Source: Botryobacter ruber (lineage in GTDB: Bacteria; Bacteroidota; Bacteroidia; Cytophagales; Hymenobacteraceae). From it: a stretch of DNA of 64,000 nucleotides. The position numbers were made by a program, and so were the translations under genes. Location: assembly GCF_003347595.2 (NCBI RefSeq), contig NZ_QCZK02000041.1, forward strand, positions 186,001-250,000, in the 5' to 3' direction. Below the pieces are notes generated by a model, which had not been told where the DNA came from, searched no databases, and saw only the letters and a program-made list of their open reading frames with translations. How positions within the stretch are numbered: position 1 is the stretch's first letter; every line of letters starts with the position of its first letter. This document shows, piece after piece, positions 25,124 through 34,279 of the stretch.

Positions 25124-26572
25124 ATGCATTCAGATATTATTCGATTGAAACACCTGTATTACCTGCTCCTGCTGGCGCTTATCAGTTCCTGCAAAGTGGG
25201 CGAACCAATTCAGTTACCCGCTGCCAGACCAATGCCTGCTACGTTTGCCGGGATCCAGGATACGACCAGTGCAGGCGACCTGCAGTGGCGCGAGTTCTTC
25301 GCCGACCCTTACCTGGCCGGGCTTATTGACACAGCGTTGCAAAACAACCCGGACGTGCTGGGGGCGGTGCAGCAGGTAGAAATAGCCCGGGCCAATTTCT
25401 TATACAGCAAAGGCATCCTGCTGCCACAGTTAGAGGGCGTTGCATCGGCCGGCGTACGGAAGTACGGCGACTACACCATGGATGGCGTCGGCAACTACGA
25501 CACCAACTTTTCTACTAACATCGAAGAGAAGCAGCAAATCCCGAACCCGGTGCCCGACTACTTTCTGGGCGTTCGCAGCTCCTGGGAAATTGATTTGTGG
25601 GGAAAGTTGCGCAGCGCCAGAAAGGCTGCTTATAACCGTTTTCTTGCTTCCGAAAAAGGGCGACAACTGGTTGTCACCTCACTCGTTGCCGATGTGGCGT
25701 ATGTGTACTACGAGCTGCTGGCGCTGCACAACGAGCTGGATATTCTGAACAAGAACATTGAGCTGCAGAAACACGCCGTCGAGATAAGTAAAATTCAGAA
25801 AGAAGGAGGCCGAACCACCGAACTGGGCGTGCAGCAGTTCACAGCACAATTGCTGAACACGCAGAGCCGGAAAGCCGCCATTCAGCAGGAAATTATTACA
25901 CTGGAGAACCAGTTGAACCAGTTGCTGGGGCGTTATCCGCAGTCGGTTGCTCTTGACAAATCCTTACTGGAACAGCAACTGCCGGCGCAGCTAAAAGCGG
26001 GTATTCCTTCCGGCATGCTGCACCGCCGCCCGGACATCAGGCAGGCAGAGCTGTTACTGGCGGCCTCTAAAGCAGATGTGGATGCAGCCCGTAAAGCATT
26101 CCTGCCTTCGCTGAGTATCTCTCCCTACCTGGGGTTGAATGCCTTTGATGCGTCCCTGCTTTTTGCTACTCCGGCCTCCATTGCCTATGGTCTGCTGGGC
26201 GGTGTTACAGCTCCCATCCTCAACAGGACGAAACTGAAAGCGCAACTCCGGCGCTCCGATGCCGAAAAAATGCAGGCGTTTTATGCCTACCAGAAAGCTG
26301 TCCAGACCGGTTTCAAAGAGGTGGTAACAAACATGCAAGGCATTGAAAACTACCGGAAAGTAGCAGACCTGAAAGCGCAGGAAGTAGCAGTGCTGCAAAA
26401 TGCCGTAACAACCTCCAACGACCTTTATCGTGCCGGCTACGCCTCTTACCTCGAAATTATCACCGCGCAACGGGGCGTGCTGGAAGCAGAACTCAGCCTG
26501 ACCAACAGCAAAAAACTTATGTTCCAGTCGATGGTGAACCTGTACCGTGCACTGGGGGGAGGCTGGCAGTAG
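25124..26572 (+). CDS. RND outer-membrane channel lipoprotein (OprM/NodT family)
   Basis: A 482-residue TolC-like channel. The lipoprotein signal ends LISSC (Cys23). DLQWREFFADPYLAGLIDTALQNNPDVLGAVQQVEIARANF opens the first helical repeat, and IPSGMLHRRPDIRQAELLLAASKADVDAARKAFLPSLSISPYLG opens the second, as in the OprM/NodT family. The GYASYLEIITAQRGVLEAELSL helix near the end is typical. It completes the tripartite pump, starting 30 bp after the permease stop, and a terminator follows. Confidence 0.93.
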   Translation: MHSDIIRLKHLYYLLLLALISSCKVGEPIQLPAARPMPATFAGIQDTTSAGDLQWREFFADPYLAGLIDTALQNNPDVLGAVQQVEIARANFLYSKGILLPQLEGVASAGVRKYGDYTMDGVGNYDTNFSTNIEEKQQIPNPVPDYFLGVRSSWEIDLWGKLRSARKAAYNRFLASEKGRQLVVTSLVADVAYVYYELLALHNELDILNKNIELQKHAVEISKIQKEGGRTTELGVQQFTAQLLNTQSRKAAIQQEIITLENQLNQLLGRYPQSVALDKSLLEQQLPAQLKAGIPSGMLHRRPDIRQAELLLAASKADVDAARKAFLPSLSISPYLGLNAFDASLLFATPASIAYGLLGGVTAPILNRTKLKAQLRRSDAEKMQAFYAYQKAVQTGFKEVVTNMQGIENYRKVADLKAQEVAVLQNAVTTSNDLYRAGYASYLEIITAQRGVLEAELSLTNSKKLMFQSMVNLYRALGGGWQ

Positions 26573-26607
26573 ACACAGTAGCCTGACCAATTGATCTGGT
26601 CAATTTG

Positions 26608-26651
26608 AAAGCTAACATATGACACGCTGGTGTTGTATGTTAGCTTTTTTT
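26608..26651 (+). terminator. Rho-independent terminator of the RND operon
   Basis: A 12-bp perfect stem (AAAGCTAACATA/TATGTTAGCTTT) with a 16-base loop, ending in a run of seven T, 35 bp after the channel stop codon. Confidence 0.9.
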
Positions 26652-27055
26652 GTTTTGGAAATTCTGAGAAAACATTCCGGAGCCACCCATTTTCAGCAGC
26701 AGTTGAACGATAGGGCACCTACCGGTGTTGCAGGATAAAGCATTGAAATCCTGAAACATAAGCTAACAGCAATAGCATAGGCCACTTCACAATTTTAAAA
26801 TACGGTGGTTACAGGGCATGAGGCAGCAGGTAAGGCAGTTGTTGTAATGATTAATATAACCCAGTTTATTTAATTGATTACAATTCCGATAAATACTCCT
26901 AACACCTTGCAAATAAGCAACCTATGCTTTAAATTGGATGCCGTGATACTGGATTTTCTTTGCAAAATTAATAGACAATAGTTTTTTGAGCCTTTAAAAT
27001 ACAAATCTAAAGGCTGGCTGTCTGATTAATTAACTATTGTAATATTTAGCTGCTT
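26652..27055. other. Gene-free region before the ECF sigma gene
   Basis: About 400 A+T-rich bases with no repeat copy and no credible gene. TTG at 26934-26936 and TTTCTTTG at 26955-26962 (one mismatch to TAnnTTTG, 18-bp spacer) form a possible promoter for the sigma gene about 90 bp before its ATG. Confidence 0.45.
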
Positions 27056-27637
27056 ATGGATTCCCTTACAAATTCTGCTGAGCCTGCATTTAACAATACC
27101 AACACGGAAGTTCTCTCGCTTGAGGAGCTTTTCCAGAAATACTATGCCCGCTTAGTACATTTTGCCTTCCAGTTCACCAACAGCAAAGAGAGTGCGGAGG
27201 ACTTCGCCCAGGACGCTTTTATCAAGTACTGGAATTTAAAAGACGAAATCGCTACTGACGAACGCGCCATAAAAAGCTTCCTGTACACTACGGTTAAAAA
27301 CGCCAGCCTGAACGCCATTCGCCACCTGAAAGTAGCCGAAAATTTCATGGCGCAATCCGGGTTTTCTGATATCGAAGAGGAAACCGTTGTGCACGCCATC
27401 ATCAAATCGGAGGTAATTGGTGAGCTTCACCGCGCTATCGAATCGCTGCCGGAAAGTTGTCAGATAGTATCTAAAATGGGCTTCCTGGAGGGCATGAAAA
27501 ACCATGAGATTGCGCAGGAATTAGGCGTTTCGATCAACACCGTTAAAACCCAGAAAAAACGAGGCCTGCAACTGCTCCGCTCCAGGCTCAGCCCCGAAAT
27601 CATTACCCTCTTGTTGCTGCTCCTGTCTGACCAATAA
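27056..27637 (+). CDS. ECF sigma factor, FecI-like Bacteroidota type
   Basis: A 193-residue sigma factor. Region 2 is seen as EELFQKYYARLVHFAFQFTNSKESAEDFAQDAFIKYWNLKDEI, and region 4 as AIESLPESCQIVSKMGFLEGMKNHEIAQELGVSINTVKTQKKRGLQLLRSRL. This is the group that partners with FecR anti-sigma factors and drives SusC/SusD loci. The next genes are exactly such a FecR and SusC/SusD pair, so it should be released when the TonB-linked receptor signals its substrate. The C-terminus ends in a very hydrophobic ITLLLLLLSDQ tail, common in this group. Confidence 0.93.
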   Translation: MDSLTNSAEPAFNNTNTEVLSLEELFQKYYARLVHFAFQFTNSKESAEDFAQDAFIKYWNLKDEIATDERAIKSFLYTTVKNASLNAIRHLKVAENFMAQSGFSDIEEETVVHAIIKSEVIGELHRAIESLPESCQIVSKMGFLEGMKNHEIAQELGVSINTVKTQKKRGLQLLRSRLSPEIITLLLLLLSDQ

Positions 27638-27768
27638 TTTGTGTGGTTTGATTGATTGAGCTGATTTCTAGGCTGAGAAATTTTCAGTTCATGCCACCTT
27701 CTTTTAGTTTTGGAAAATCCCTGATTTTCCCGTGCTCACATTCATGTCAAAATAACGGTTCAGAAATT

Positions 27769-27799
27769 CTGCTGCTCCAGCCACCACACCCGCTGCTCC
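27769..27799 (-). repeat. Interspersed repeat copy 7
   Basis: CTGCTGCTCCAGCCACCACA followed by CCCGCTGCTCC, preceded by AGAAATT. A CGGTTCAGA motif like that of the composite inverted repeat abuts it on the left (27756-27764). Confidence 0.78.
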
Positions 27800-27874
27800 T
27801 GTCTGAACTTTGATTCTTACTTCTCTCTCTCCTCACATCCTTCAAATCAAAAAAATCACAGTCCGGAAAGCATT

Positions 27875-27903
27875 CTGCTCCTGCCACCATAGCCTCTGCT
27901 GCT
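27875..27903 (-). repeat. Interspersed repeat copy 8
   Basis: CTGCTCCTGCCACCATAGCC followed by TCTGCTGCT, 106 bp after copy 7 in the same orientation. Both copies lie in the 374-bp gap between the sigma and FecR genes, which otherwise holds only A/T-rich sequence. Confidence 0.8.
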
Positions 27904-28011
27904 CGCTACCATTCCCTCCGCACCAGCGACTCAAAAAAAATAAAATTTTTTTTCATCACTCTTTCACCCACTTTTCATTTTCGGGTGTCTTACCTATGAA
28001 AGCAAGCCCAC

Positions 28012-29223
28012 ATGGAAACAAACCGGAACGCATTTGACATCGCAGCACTCATCAGCAAGGAAAAAAATGGTGAGCTGACAGCGCAGGAAAAACAGGCCCT
28101 GCAACACTGGATTCAGGCCAGCAAACAAAACCAGGACCTGTACAACTCTTTGATGCAGGAGGATGCCGGCACGAAGGCCGACCTGGATTTTATGGCTGAA
28201 GTAGATGTGCAGGCGGCCTGGCAAAAAGTAGCAAAAGCAACCGGCCAACAACCTGAAACGAAAGTAATCCCGATGTGGCAACGGCTCCGGCCTATGCTGC
28301 AAGTTGCCGCGGTCTTTATTTTACTCGTGCTGGCTGTCGGTATCTACCGGTATAACAAAGGCAGTCAACCGGAAGCACCTGCGGTAGCAGTGAACAACGT
28401 GCAGCCGGCGGAGCCTGAAGAAATGCGGACCCTGCTGGTATTACAGGATGGCTCCAGCATTAACCTCGACAGCATACCGGAAGGTACGGTTCGTGAACTG
28501 AACGGCATACAGGTAGTCGCAGCAGACGGCGTCGTACGGTTCGATGCAACAGCCGCCGTAGCGCCGGCCAAAGCGGTACTGGCTTACAATACCATCTCCA
28601 CACCCAGGGGCGGCCAGTACCAGGTGGTACTCCCGGACGGCAGTAAGGTGTGGCTGAATGCCGCTTCCTCGCTTCGGTTTCCGACAGCTTTTTCGGGGGC
28701 AGAGCGACGGGTAGCGCTAACCGGAGAAGCTTATTTTGAAGTGGTAAAAGACACAAAGCAGTTTATTGTAGATGCAGGCGAAGTAGATGTCACCGTGCTG
28801 GGCACCTCCTTCAACGTCTCTTCCTACGACGAAGATAACACCATCGCCACCACGCTGGTAACAGGGCATGTACAACTTTCGGGCGACCAGCTGAACGGCA
28901 TCACCAACCTTACCCCGGGCAGGCAGGCTGTATTCACAAAAGCTGGTAATACCATGGAAGTTAACAAAGTAGACACCGAATTCTTTACCGTCTGGAAAGA
29001 AGGAAAGCTCTATTTTGAGAAGGAAGAACTGGAGTCGATCATAAAAAAATTAAACAGGTGGTATGCAGTAGATGTGGCGTTTGCTGACCAGGCAAGCAAA
29101 AAGAAAACATTTACCGGTGTTGCCTTTAAAAACCGCCCGATCGACCACCTGCTCAGCATGATAAGCCAGACAACCGATGTAACTTTTGAAAAGAAAGGAG
29201 GCAAAATTTACATAAAGAAATAA
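28012..29223 (+). CDS. FecR-family anti-sigma factor
   Basis: A 403-residue inner-membrane sensor. The cytoplasmic N-terminus (about 1-95) should bind the sigma factor, one membrane helix follows (about 98-115, QVAAVFILLVLAVGIY), then a periplasmic linker and the FecR domain (about 195-290) with YNTISTPRGGQYQVVLPDGSKVWLNAASSLRFP and ALTGEAYFEVVKD, both strongly conserved. The C-terminal DUF4974 domain (about 325-403) has TEFFTVWKEGKLYFEKEELESIIKKLNRWY. It should pass the signal from the SusC N-terminal domain encoded next to the sigma factor. Confidence 0.94.
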   Translation: METNRNAFDIAALISKEKNGELTAQEKQALQHWIQASKQNQDLYNSLMQEDAGTKADLDFMAEVDVQAAWQKVAKATGQQPETKVIPMWQRLRPMLQVAAVFILLVLAVGIYRYNKGSQPEAPAVAVNNVQPAEPEEMRTLLVLQDGSSINLDSIPEGTVRELNGIQVVAADGVVRFDATAAVAPAKAVLAYNTISTPRGGQYQVVLPDGSKVWLNAASSLRFPTAFSGAERRVALTGEAYFEVVKDTKQFIVDAGEVDVTVLGTSFNVSSYDEDNTIATTLVTGHVQLSGDQLNGITNLTPGRQAVFTKAGNTMEVNKVDTEFFTVWKEGKLYFEKEELESIIKKLNRWYAVDVAFADQASKKKTFTGVAFKNRPIDHLLSMISQTTDVTFEKKGGKIYIKK

Positions 29224-29231
29224 AAAAAGAA

Positions 29232-29261
29232 GTCCGGAAAATGCGCCAACATTTCCCGGAC
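29232..29261 (+). terminator. Hairpin between FecR and SusC genes (attenuator-like)
   Basis: GTCCGGAAAATG pairs with CATTTCCCGGAC (12 bp, one mismatch) across a 6-base loop, 8 bp after the FecR stop. It lacks a T-run, so it may only weaken read-through or protect the downstream susC message rather than fully terminate. Confidence 0.5.
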
Positions 29262-29320
29262 GGAACAGCAAATTAATACCAAGTGCAATTGATTACTAAC
29301 CAACTATCCGATTACAATTT

Positions 29321-32300
29321 ATGAAGAAAATTGACTTCAAAAAAGCCTTCACACCCCGCGAAGGCTACAGGGTGCTAGTGCCCAGGCTCTTACGGCGTTC
29401 GTTGCTCCTGATTTTTATCTCTCTTTTCAGCTTCTCTGCCTGGGCCTCTGCCCAGAAGCTTACCCTGAACCTGGGTAACGTTACGCTGTACGATGCGCTG
29501 AAAGAAATCAGAAAAGAAGCAAACGTCGAGTTCTTTTACAGCAACGATGAACTGGATGTAACCCGTAAAGTGCGCGCCAACTTCCGGGACACCGATGTAC
29601 TCCAGGCAGTACAGTCACTTGTGGGCAACCAGTACCAGGTGAAGATGAGCGAGGGAAATGTGATCCTGATCAGCCCGCAAGCTCCCCAACCCAAAACTAC
29701 TTCCCAGGCAGACAGGATTACGGTTAAAGGTAAAATTACCGACGAAAAAGGCAATGCCTTGCCAGGGGTAAGTCTGCAAATCAAAGGCACCTCCACCGGT
29801 ACCGCTACCGACATCAACGGTAATTATTCTTTACAGGCACCCTCCGACGCTGTACTGGTAGCTTCCTTTATCAGCTATAACTCCCAGGAAATCGAGATCA
29901 AAGGACGCGCTGTGCTTAACATTTCCATGGTTCCTTCTACTGCACAACTGAAAGATTTTGTGGTGGTGGGCTATGGCAACACCAACAAGAAAGACCTGAC
30001 AGGTTCCATCTCCACAATTTCAGCGGAAGACATCGAAACGCTGGCTCCGACCACCAACGTAGAGCAGGCGCTGCAGGGTAAAGCAGCCGGTGTATATGTG
30101 GTACAGGAAACAGGTCAGCCTGGCAGCGCTACACGTGTACGGGTAAGAGGCGCCACTTCACTGCTTGGCTCTAACCAGCCCCTTTACGTCATTGACGGGA
30201 TTCCGGTAGCCGCTCAAAGCAACATGCCCAATAGCGGCGATGCATTTGATACCGGTCTTGCACAACAGGGACTGAACACACCGCTGGGTAATATTAACCC
30301 GGCCGATATCGAATCCATCAACATCCTGAAAGATGCCTCTGCAGCAGCTATCTATGGTTCGCGTGCGGCAAACGGTGTCATTATCATCACCACTAAAAAA
30401 GGAACACAACTTGGCAAGCCGCAGTTTAACGTTGGCTATTCCGTAAGCACCCAGGAAGCAAAAACGACAGATGTGCTGAACGCCGCCCAGTTCCGCGAAA
30501 TTTATACCGAAGCTGTAAACAACAGCACGAGCACTGCCGCTTTTGCTAAAGCAGTACGCGACGGCTCTTACTTCGGCACTGCCGACACCGACTGGGAGAA
30601 GGAAGTGAGCCAGAACAACCCGATCACGCACAACTTTAACTTTTCAGCAACCGGCGGAAATGCTGCCACCCGCTACTATACCTCGGTAGGTGTGCAGGAT
30701 CAGCAGGGCCTGTTTGATAACTCTTCTTTCAAGCGTTACTCCCTCAACCTGAACCTGGATACGGAGCTTTCCAAGAGATTGCTGTTTGGCACCAACCTGA
30801 ACTTTTCGGGCACAGACCAGGAAGCGCCGGATGGAAGCCTGCTAAGCAGAATTTACGCCTTCCGCCCAGACCTCCCGGTAATCGATGAAACCGGCAATTA
30901 TTCTGTGTCGCCTTTTTACAACCTGGAAAACCCGGTAGCCTTGTCTACCGCCAGCACCACCAACCAGACAAAACTGTTCTTTGGTTCTGCCTTCGGGGAG
31001 CTGGAGCTGCTGCAGGGGCTGAAGTTAAAATCGGCTTTATCGGTTAACGTAAACAATGTGAACACCAAAAGCTTCTACCCCAGCGTTACGCTTACCGGTG
31101 GCTTTTCAAGAGTAAACGGACCGGGCGACGGCTTTGGTCGCCAGGGCAGCAGCGATGCATTGATGCACCTTTGGGAGAACACCTTAAGCTATAACAAGCT
31201 GATCGCAGAGAAGCACAACATCAACTCGGTAGTAGGGGCCTCGTGGCAGGGCAACCGGAACAGCTTTCTGCAGGCATCCGGCAAAGGCTTTCCGAAAGAC
31301 CAGATCCTCACTAACCTGAGCAGCGCCTCCAACAGCTTTCAGATCGCTTCCGATGAAACGCAGAGCGGACTTGTATCTTACTTCGGCAGGATTAACTACG
31401 GATTCGACGACCGTTACCTGTTCACCGTGTCAGGCCGTGTGGATGGTTCTTCCAAGTTTGCCGAAGAAAATAAGTGGGCCTTCTTCCCGACAGCAGCAGC
31501 AGCCTGGAAAATCTCGAATGAGTCGTTTATGGCAGGCGCCACCTTTGTCGACGACCTGAAATTCAGGGTGAGTGCCGGTACAACCGGTCAGCAGAACTTT
31601 GGCCCTTACCAGTGGCGCACGCTATACGAAGCTACCTTCTATGGCGGCCGTCCGGCTGTTGTGAGAAGCCAGTTGGGTAACAGCAGGCTGAAATGGGAAA
31701 CGACCGACCAGTTTGATGCCGGCGTAGACTTCTCCATCCTGAAAGGCAGACTGAGCGGCGGTATCGGGTACTATGTAAAGAACACCCACGACCTGCTGTA
31801 CTTTGTCGAGACGCCAGGCAACACCGGTATCTCCTCGGTTATAGCTAATCTCGGCGATACCCGTAACCGCGGTTACGAACTGGAGTTGTCAGCTGATATT
31901 TTCAGATACAACGGTTTTACCTGGAACCTGTCTGCCAACGCCAGCCGTAACGACAACACGCTGGTTCGCCTGAACGATGACTTCCTGGATGAAGAAACTG
32001 GTCTGATCAACCCGCCAAACACAGGTTCTGTGCTGAAAGTAGGCTTGCCGCTTGGCCTGATTTACGGTTACGTGGCAGAAGGAATTTTCCAGGAGCAGTC
32101 AGAAATTGATGCTTTAAATCAGGCCGCCCCGAATGGTGTTTACCAGAATGCAGCTACTTCGCCAGGCGACATCAAGTTCAAAGACATCAGCGGACCGGAT
32201 GGCAAGCCGGACGGTATTATCAACTCCTTCGACCAGACCATAATCGGCGATACGCAGGCCGATGTGTTCGGCGGGTTTACGAATACCTTTACCTTTAAAG

Positions 32301-32767
32301 GCATCTCCTTATCAGCGCTGTTTACCTATTCCATCGGGAACGATCTGCGCTGGGATGCCCAGCGAAACGGGATAAACGTCGCCTCCACCTTCACGAGCGA
32401 GAACAGGACAGTTGACATCCTGAACCGCTGGACGCCGGAGAACCCGACCGATCAGCCGCGTGTGGTGTACCTGGACCCGAACCAGAACTCCAGGATCTCC
32501 AGCTTCTACGTGCACGATGCTTCTTACCTGCGGTTACGAAACATCAACCTGTCCTATACTTTACCAAAAGCTTTGCTGAGCAAGACGAAGTTCATCCGGA
32601 CAGCTTCCGTGTACGGCATCGCGACCAACATCTGGACGCTCACAAATTATCCGGGTGCTGACCCGGAGACAAATAACCTCTTCGATAATGACGTGAGCGC
32701 AGGTCTGGATAATGCCCGTTTCCCGACACCGAAAGTGTTCACTGCAGGCGTTAAACTTGGTTTCTAA
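29321..32767 (+). CDS. SusC/RagA-family TonB-linked outer-membrane transporter with STN domain
   Basis: An 1148-residue outer-membrane transporter. After an unusually long, basic N-terminus with its hydrophobic signal core at about 26-44 comes an STN domain (46-118), the signalling module that contacts FecR. A carboxypeptidase-regulatory-like domain (about 130-205, GKITDEKGNALPGVSLQIKGTSTGTATDINGNYSL) and the SusC plug follow, with VVVGYGNTNKKDLTGSIS, RVRGATSLLGSNQPLYVIDGIPV and AAIYGSRAANGVIIITTKKG. The barrel ends in KLGF. With the SusD lipoprotein it should import a glycan or peptide. The STN domain is consistent with sigma/FecR control. Confidence 0.96.
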   Translation: MKKIDFKKAFTPREGYRVLVPRLLRRSLLLIFISLFSFSAWASAQKLTLNLGNVTLYDALKEIRKEANVEFFYSNDELDVTRKVRANFRDTDVLQAVQSLVGNQYQVKMSEGNVILISPQAPQPKTTSQADRITVKGKITDEKGNALPGVSLQIKGTSTGTATDINGNYSLQAPSDAVLVASFISYNSQEIEIKGRAVLNISMVPSTAQLKDFVVVGYGNTNKKDLTGSISTISAEDIETLAPTTNVEQALQGKAAGVYVVQETGQPGSATRVRVRGATSLLGSNQPLYVIDGIPVAAQSNMPNSGDAFDTGLAQQGLNTPLGNINPADIESINILKDASAAAIYGSRAANGVIIITTKKGTQLGKPQFNVGYSVSTQEAKTTDVLNAAQFREIYTEAVNNSTSTAAFAKAVRDGSYFGTADTDWEKEVSQNNPITHNFNFSATGGNAATRYYTSVGVQDQQGLFDNSSFKRYSLNLNLDTELSKRLLFGTNLNFSGTDQEAPDGSLLSRIYAFRPDLPVIDETGNYSVSPFYNLENPVALSTASTTNQTKLFFGSAFGELELLQGLKLKSALSVNVNNVNTKSFYPSVTLTGGFSRVNGPGDGFGRQGSSDALMHLWENTLSYNKLIAEKHNINSVVGASWQGNRNSFLQASGKGFPKDQILTNLSSASNSFQIASDETQSGLVSYFGRINYGFDDRYLFTVSGRVDGSSKFAEENKWAFFPTAAAAWKISNESFMAGATFVDDLKFRVSAGTTGQQNFGPYQWRTLYEATFYGGRPAVVRSQLGNSRLKWETTDQFDAGVDFSILKGRLSGGIGYYVKNTHDLLYFVETPGNTGISSVIANLGDTRNRGYELELSADIFRYNGFTWNLSANASRNDNTLVRLNDDFLDEETGLINPPNTGSVLKVGLPLGLIYGYVAEGIFQEQSEIDALNQAAPNGVYQNAATSPGDIKFKDISGPDGKPDGIINSFDQTIIGDTQADVFGGFTNTFTFKGISLSALFTYSIGNDLRWDAQRNGINVASTFTSENRTVDILNRWTPENPTDQPRVVYLDPNQNSRISSFYVHDASYLRLRNINLSYTLPKALLSKTKFIRTASVYGIATNIWTLTNYPGADPETNNLFDNDVSAGLDNARFPTPKVFTAGVKLGF

Positions 32768-32787
32768 TTTTTTAAGTTATTAATCTG

Positions 32788-34143
32788 ATGAAAAAATTCT
32801 TGTATATACTAACTGCAAGTACTGTTCTGTTAACCAGCTCCTGCGAGCTTGTGAATGTGTTGGAGGTAGAGCCGCCAAATAACCTGGTGCCGGAAAATGT
32901 GGTAAAGGATGCACAGTCGGCAGAGGATCTGCTGAACGGAGCCTATTCGGTTTTCAACGACCAGTATTACTACATGTTTACCGAAACCGTTCCGGGACTG
33001 CTGAGCGGCTCCATGAGCAGAAACGGCTTCCTGGCCAACAGCGAACTTGCCAATAATGCAGTTACCATCGAAAATAACGATGTCGCAAATTTCTGGAAGG
33101 TATTTTACCGGCAGATTGATGCCGCCAACGCGGTTATCGAACTGGTGCCGGGTGTGCCGTCAGAGCAGTTTGCACCAAACCGCAAAAGCGAGATCCTGGC
33201 GGAAGCGCATTTCCTGCGTGCCATGTCGCACTTCGAGCTGCTCCGTTACTTTGGCAAGTTCTACGACCGCAGCAGCCCGCTGGGCGTTATTCTCAGAACC
33301 GAGCCCGCCAACTTCACCACGCGCGACAAAGGACGCGCTACCGTACAGGACACCTATGACCTGATTCTGAAAGACCTGGACATGGCAATTGCCAATGGTC
33401 CTGCTTTCTCTAAAACCTACTACGCTTCCAAAACAGCTGCCAAAGCCCTGAAAGCAAGAGTGCTGTTGTTTATGGGGGAATATGCCGCTGCTGCAGCGCT
33501 GGCCGATGAGGTGATTACAGAAAGTGGCCGGAAACTGGAAGCTACATATGCCGGTGTTTTTGATAAAAACATCAACTCCACCGAAATGATCCTGATGCGC
33601 TACACGGATGATGTGACCGTTACATCGGACAGGAAGAAGTTTACCTACGGTTCCCGCCACGCCATTGCCAGCAACTGGCTGGCCTCTTTCATGACCGGCG
33701 ACCCGCGAGCACCTATTACGTTTGCTGCTTCGAACAAAGCCATCCTGAAAGTAAACAATACCACCAACTTCAGCCCGACTTACTTTATCCGGTTAGCTGA
33801 AATGTACCTGATCAAAGCCGAAGGACTGGCCCGCAGCGGCGCCCCGCTCGAAGAAGCGAAAGCGCCGCTCGAAACCGTACGTTCCAGGGCACTGGGATTA
33901 CCCTACATTTCGCTGGCACTGACACGGGAACAACTGCTGGACGAGATATACCGTGAGTATGTGCAGGAGCTGGCTTTTGAAAATGGCAGCGAGTGGTTCG
34001 CTGGCATCCGTTTCGACAAAATCATGACAGTGAAGCCGTCGGTAACCAGCCCGGATCAATTCATTCTGCCAATCCCGTTAAGCGAGATCCAGGCGAATGC
34101 CGATCTGGGCATTGCAGACCAGAACCCTGGCTATAACCAATAA
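32788..34143 (+). CDS. SusD/RagB-family surface lipoprotein
   Basis: A 451-residue SusD homologue. The signal ends TSSC (Cys19), followed by acidic residues (ELVNVLEVEPP). LAEAHFLRAMSHFELLRYFGKFYDRSSPLGVILR is the conserved SusD TPR helix pair, AKALKARVLLFMGEYAAAAALADEVI a later one, and the C-terminus has FLLPIPLSEI-like FILPIPLSEIQANADL. It should form the substrate-binding lid over the SusC barrel. The gene begins 20 bp after susC. It is somewhat shorter than many members, with reduced insertions between TPR units. Confidence 0.95.
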   Translation: MKKFLYILTASTVLLTSSCELVNVLEVEPPNNLVPENVVKDAQSAEDLLNGAYSVFNDQYYYMFTETVPGLLSGSMSRNGFLANSELANNAVTIENNDVANFWKVFYRQIDAANAVIELVPGVPSEQFAPNRKSEILAEAHFLRAMSHFELLRYFGKFYDRSSPLGVILRTEPANFTTRDKGRATVQDTYDLILKDLDMAIANGPAFSKTYYASKTAAKALKARVLLFMGEYAAAAALADEVITESGRKLEATYAGVFDKNINSTEMILMRYTDDVTVTSDRKKFTYGSRHAIASNWLASFMTGDPRAPITFAASNKAILKVNNTTNFSPTYFIRLAEMYLIKAEGLARSGAPLEEAKAPLETVRSRALGLPYISLALTREQLLDEIYREYVQELAFENGSEWFAGIRFDKIMTVKPSVTSPDQFILPIPLSEIQANADLGIADQNPGYNQ

Positions 34144-34199
34144 GCAGGTAGCCGGTCGCCGGGGTCTCTCCGGTGACCGGAACTACTTTAAGTCCTGCT
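34144..34199 (+). other. G+C-rich hairpin after susD
   Basis: CCGGTCGCCGG (34152-34162) pairs with CCGGTGACCGG (34170-34180), one wobble, within a wider AGCAGG...CCTGCT dyad. No T-run follows, so it could stabilise the susCD message or partly separate it from the metalloprotease gene. Confidence 0.6.
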
Positions 34200-34279
34200 T
34201 GCGTTAGAAAACTGACGCTACAAAGAATAAAACACCTAAAGGAAAAAACTGCAAATCATCTACCAACCTTTTAATAAGA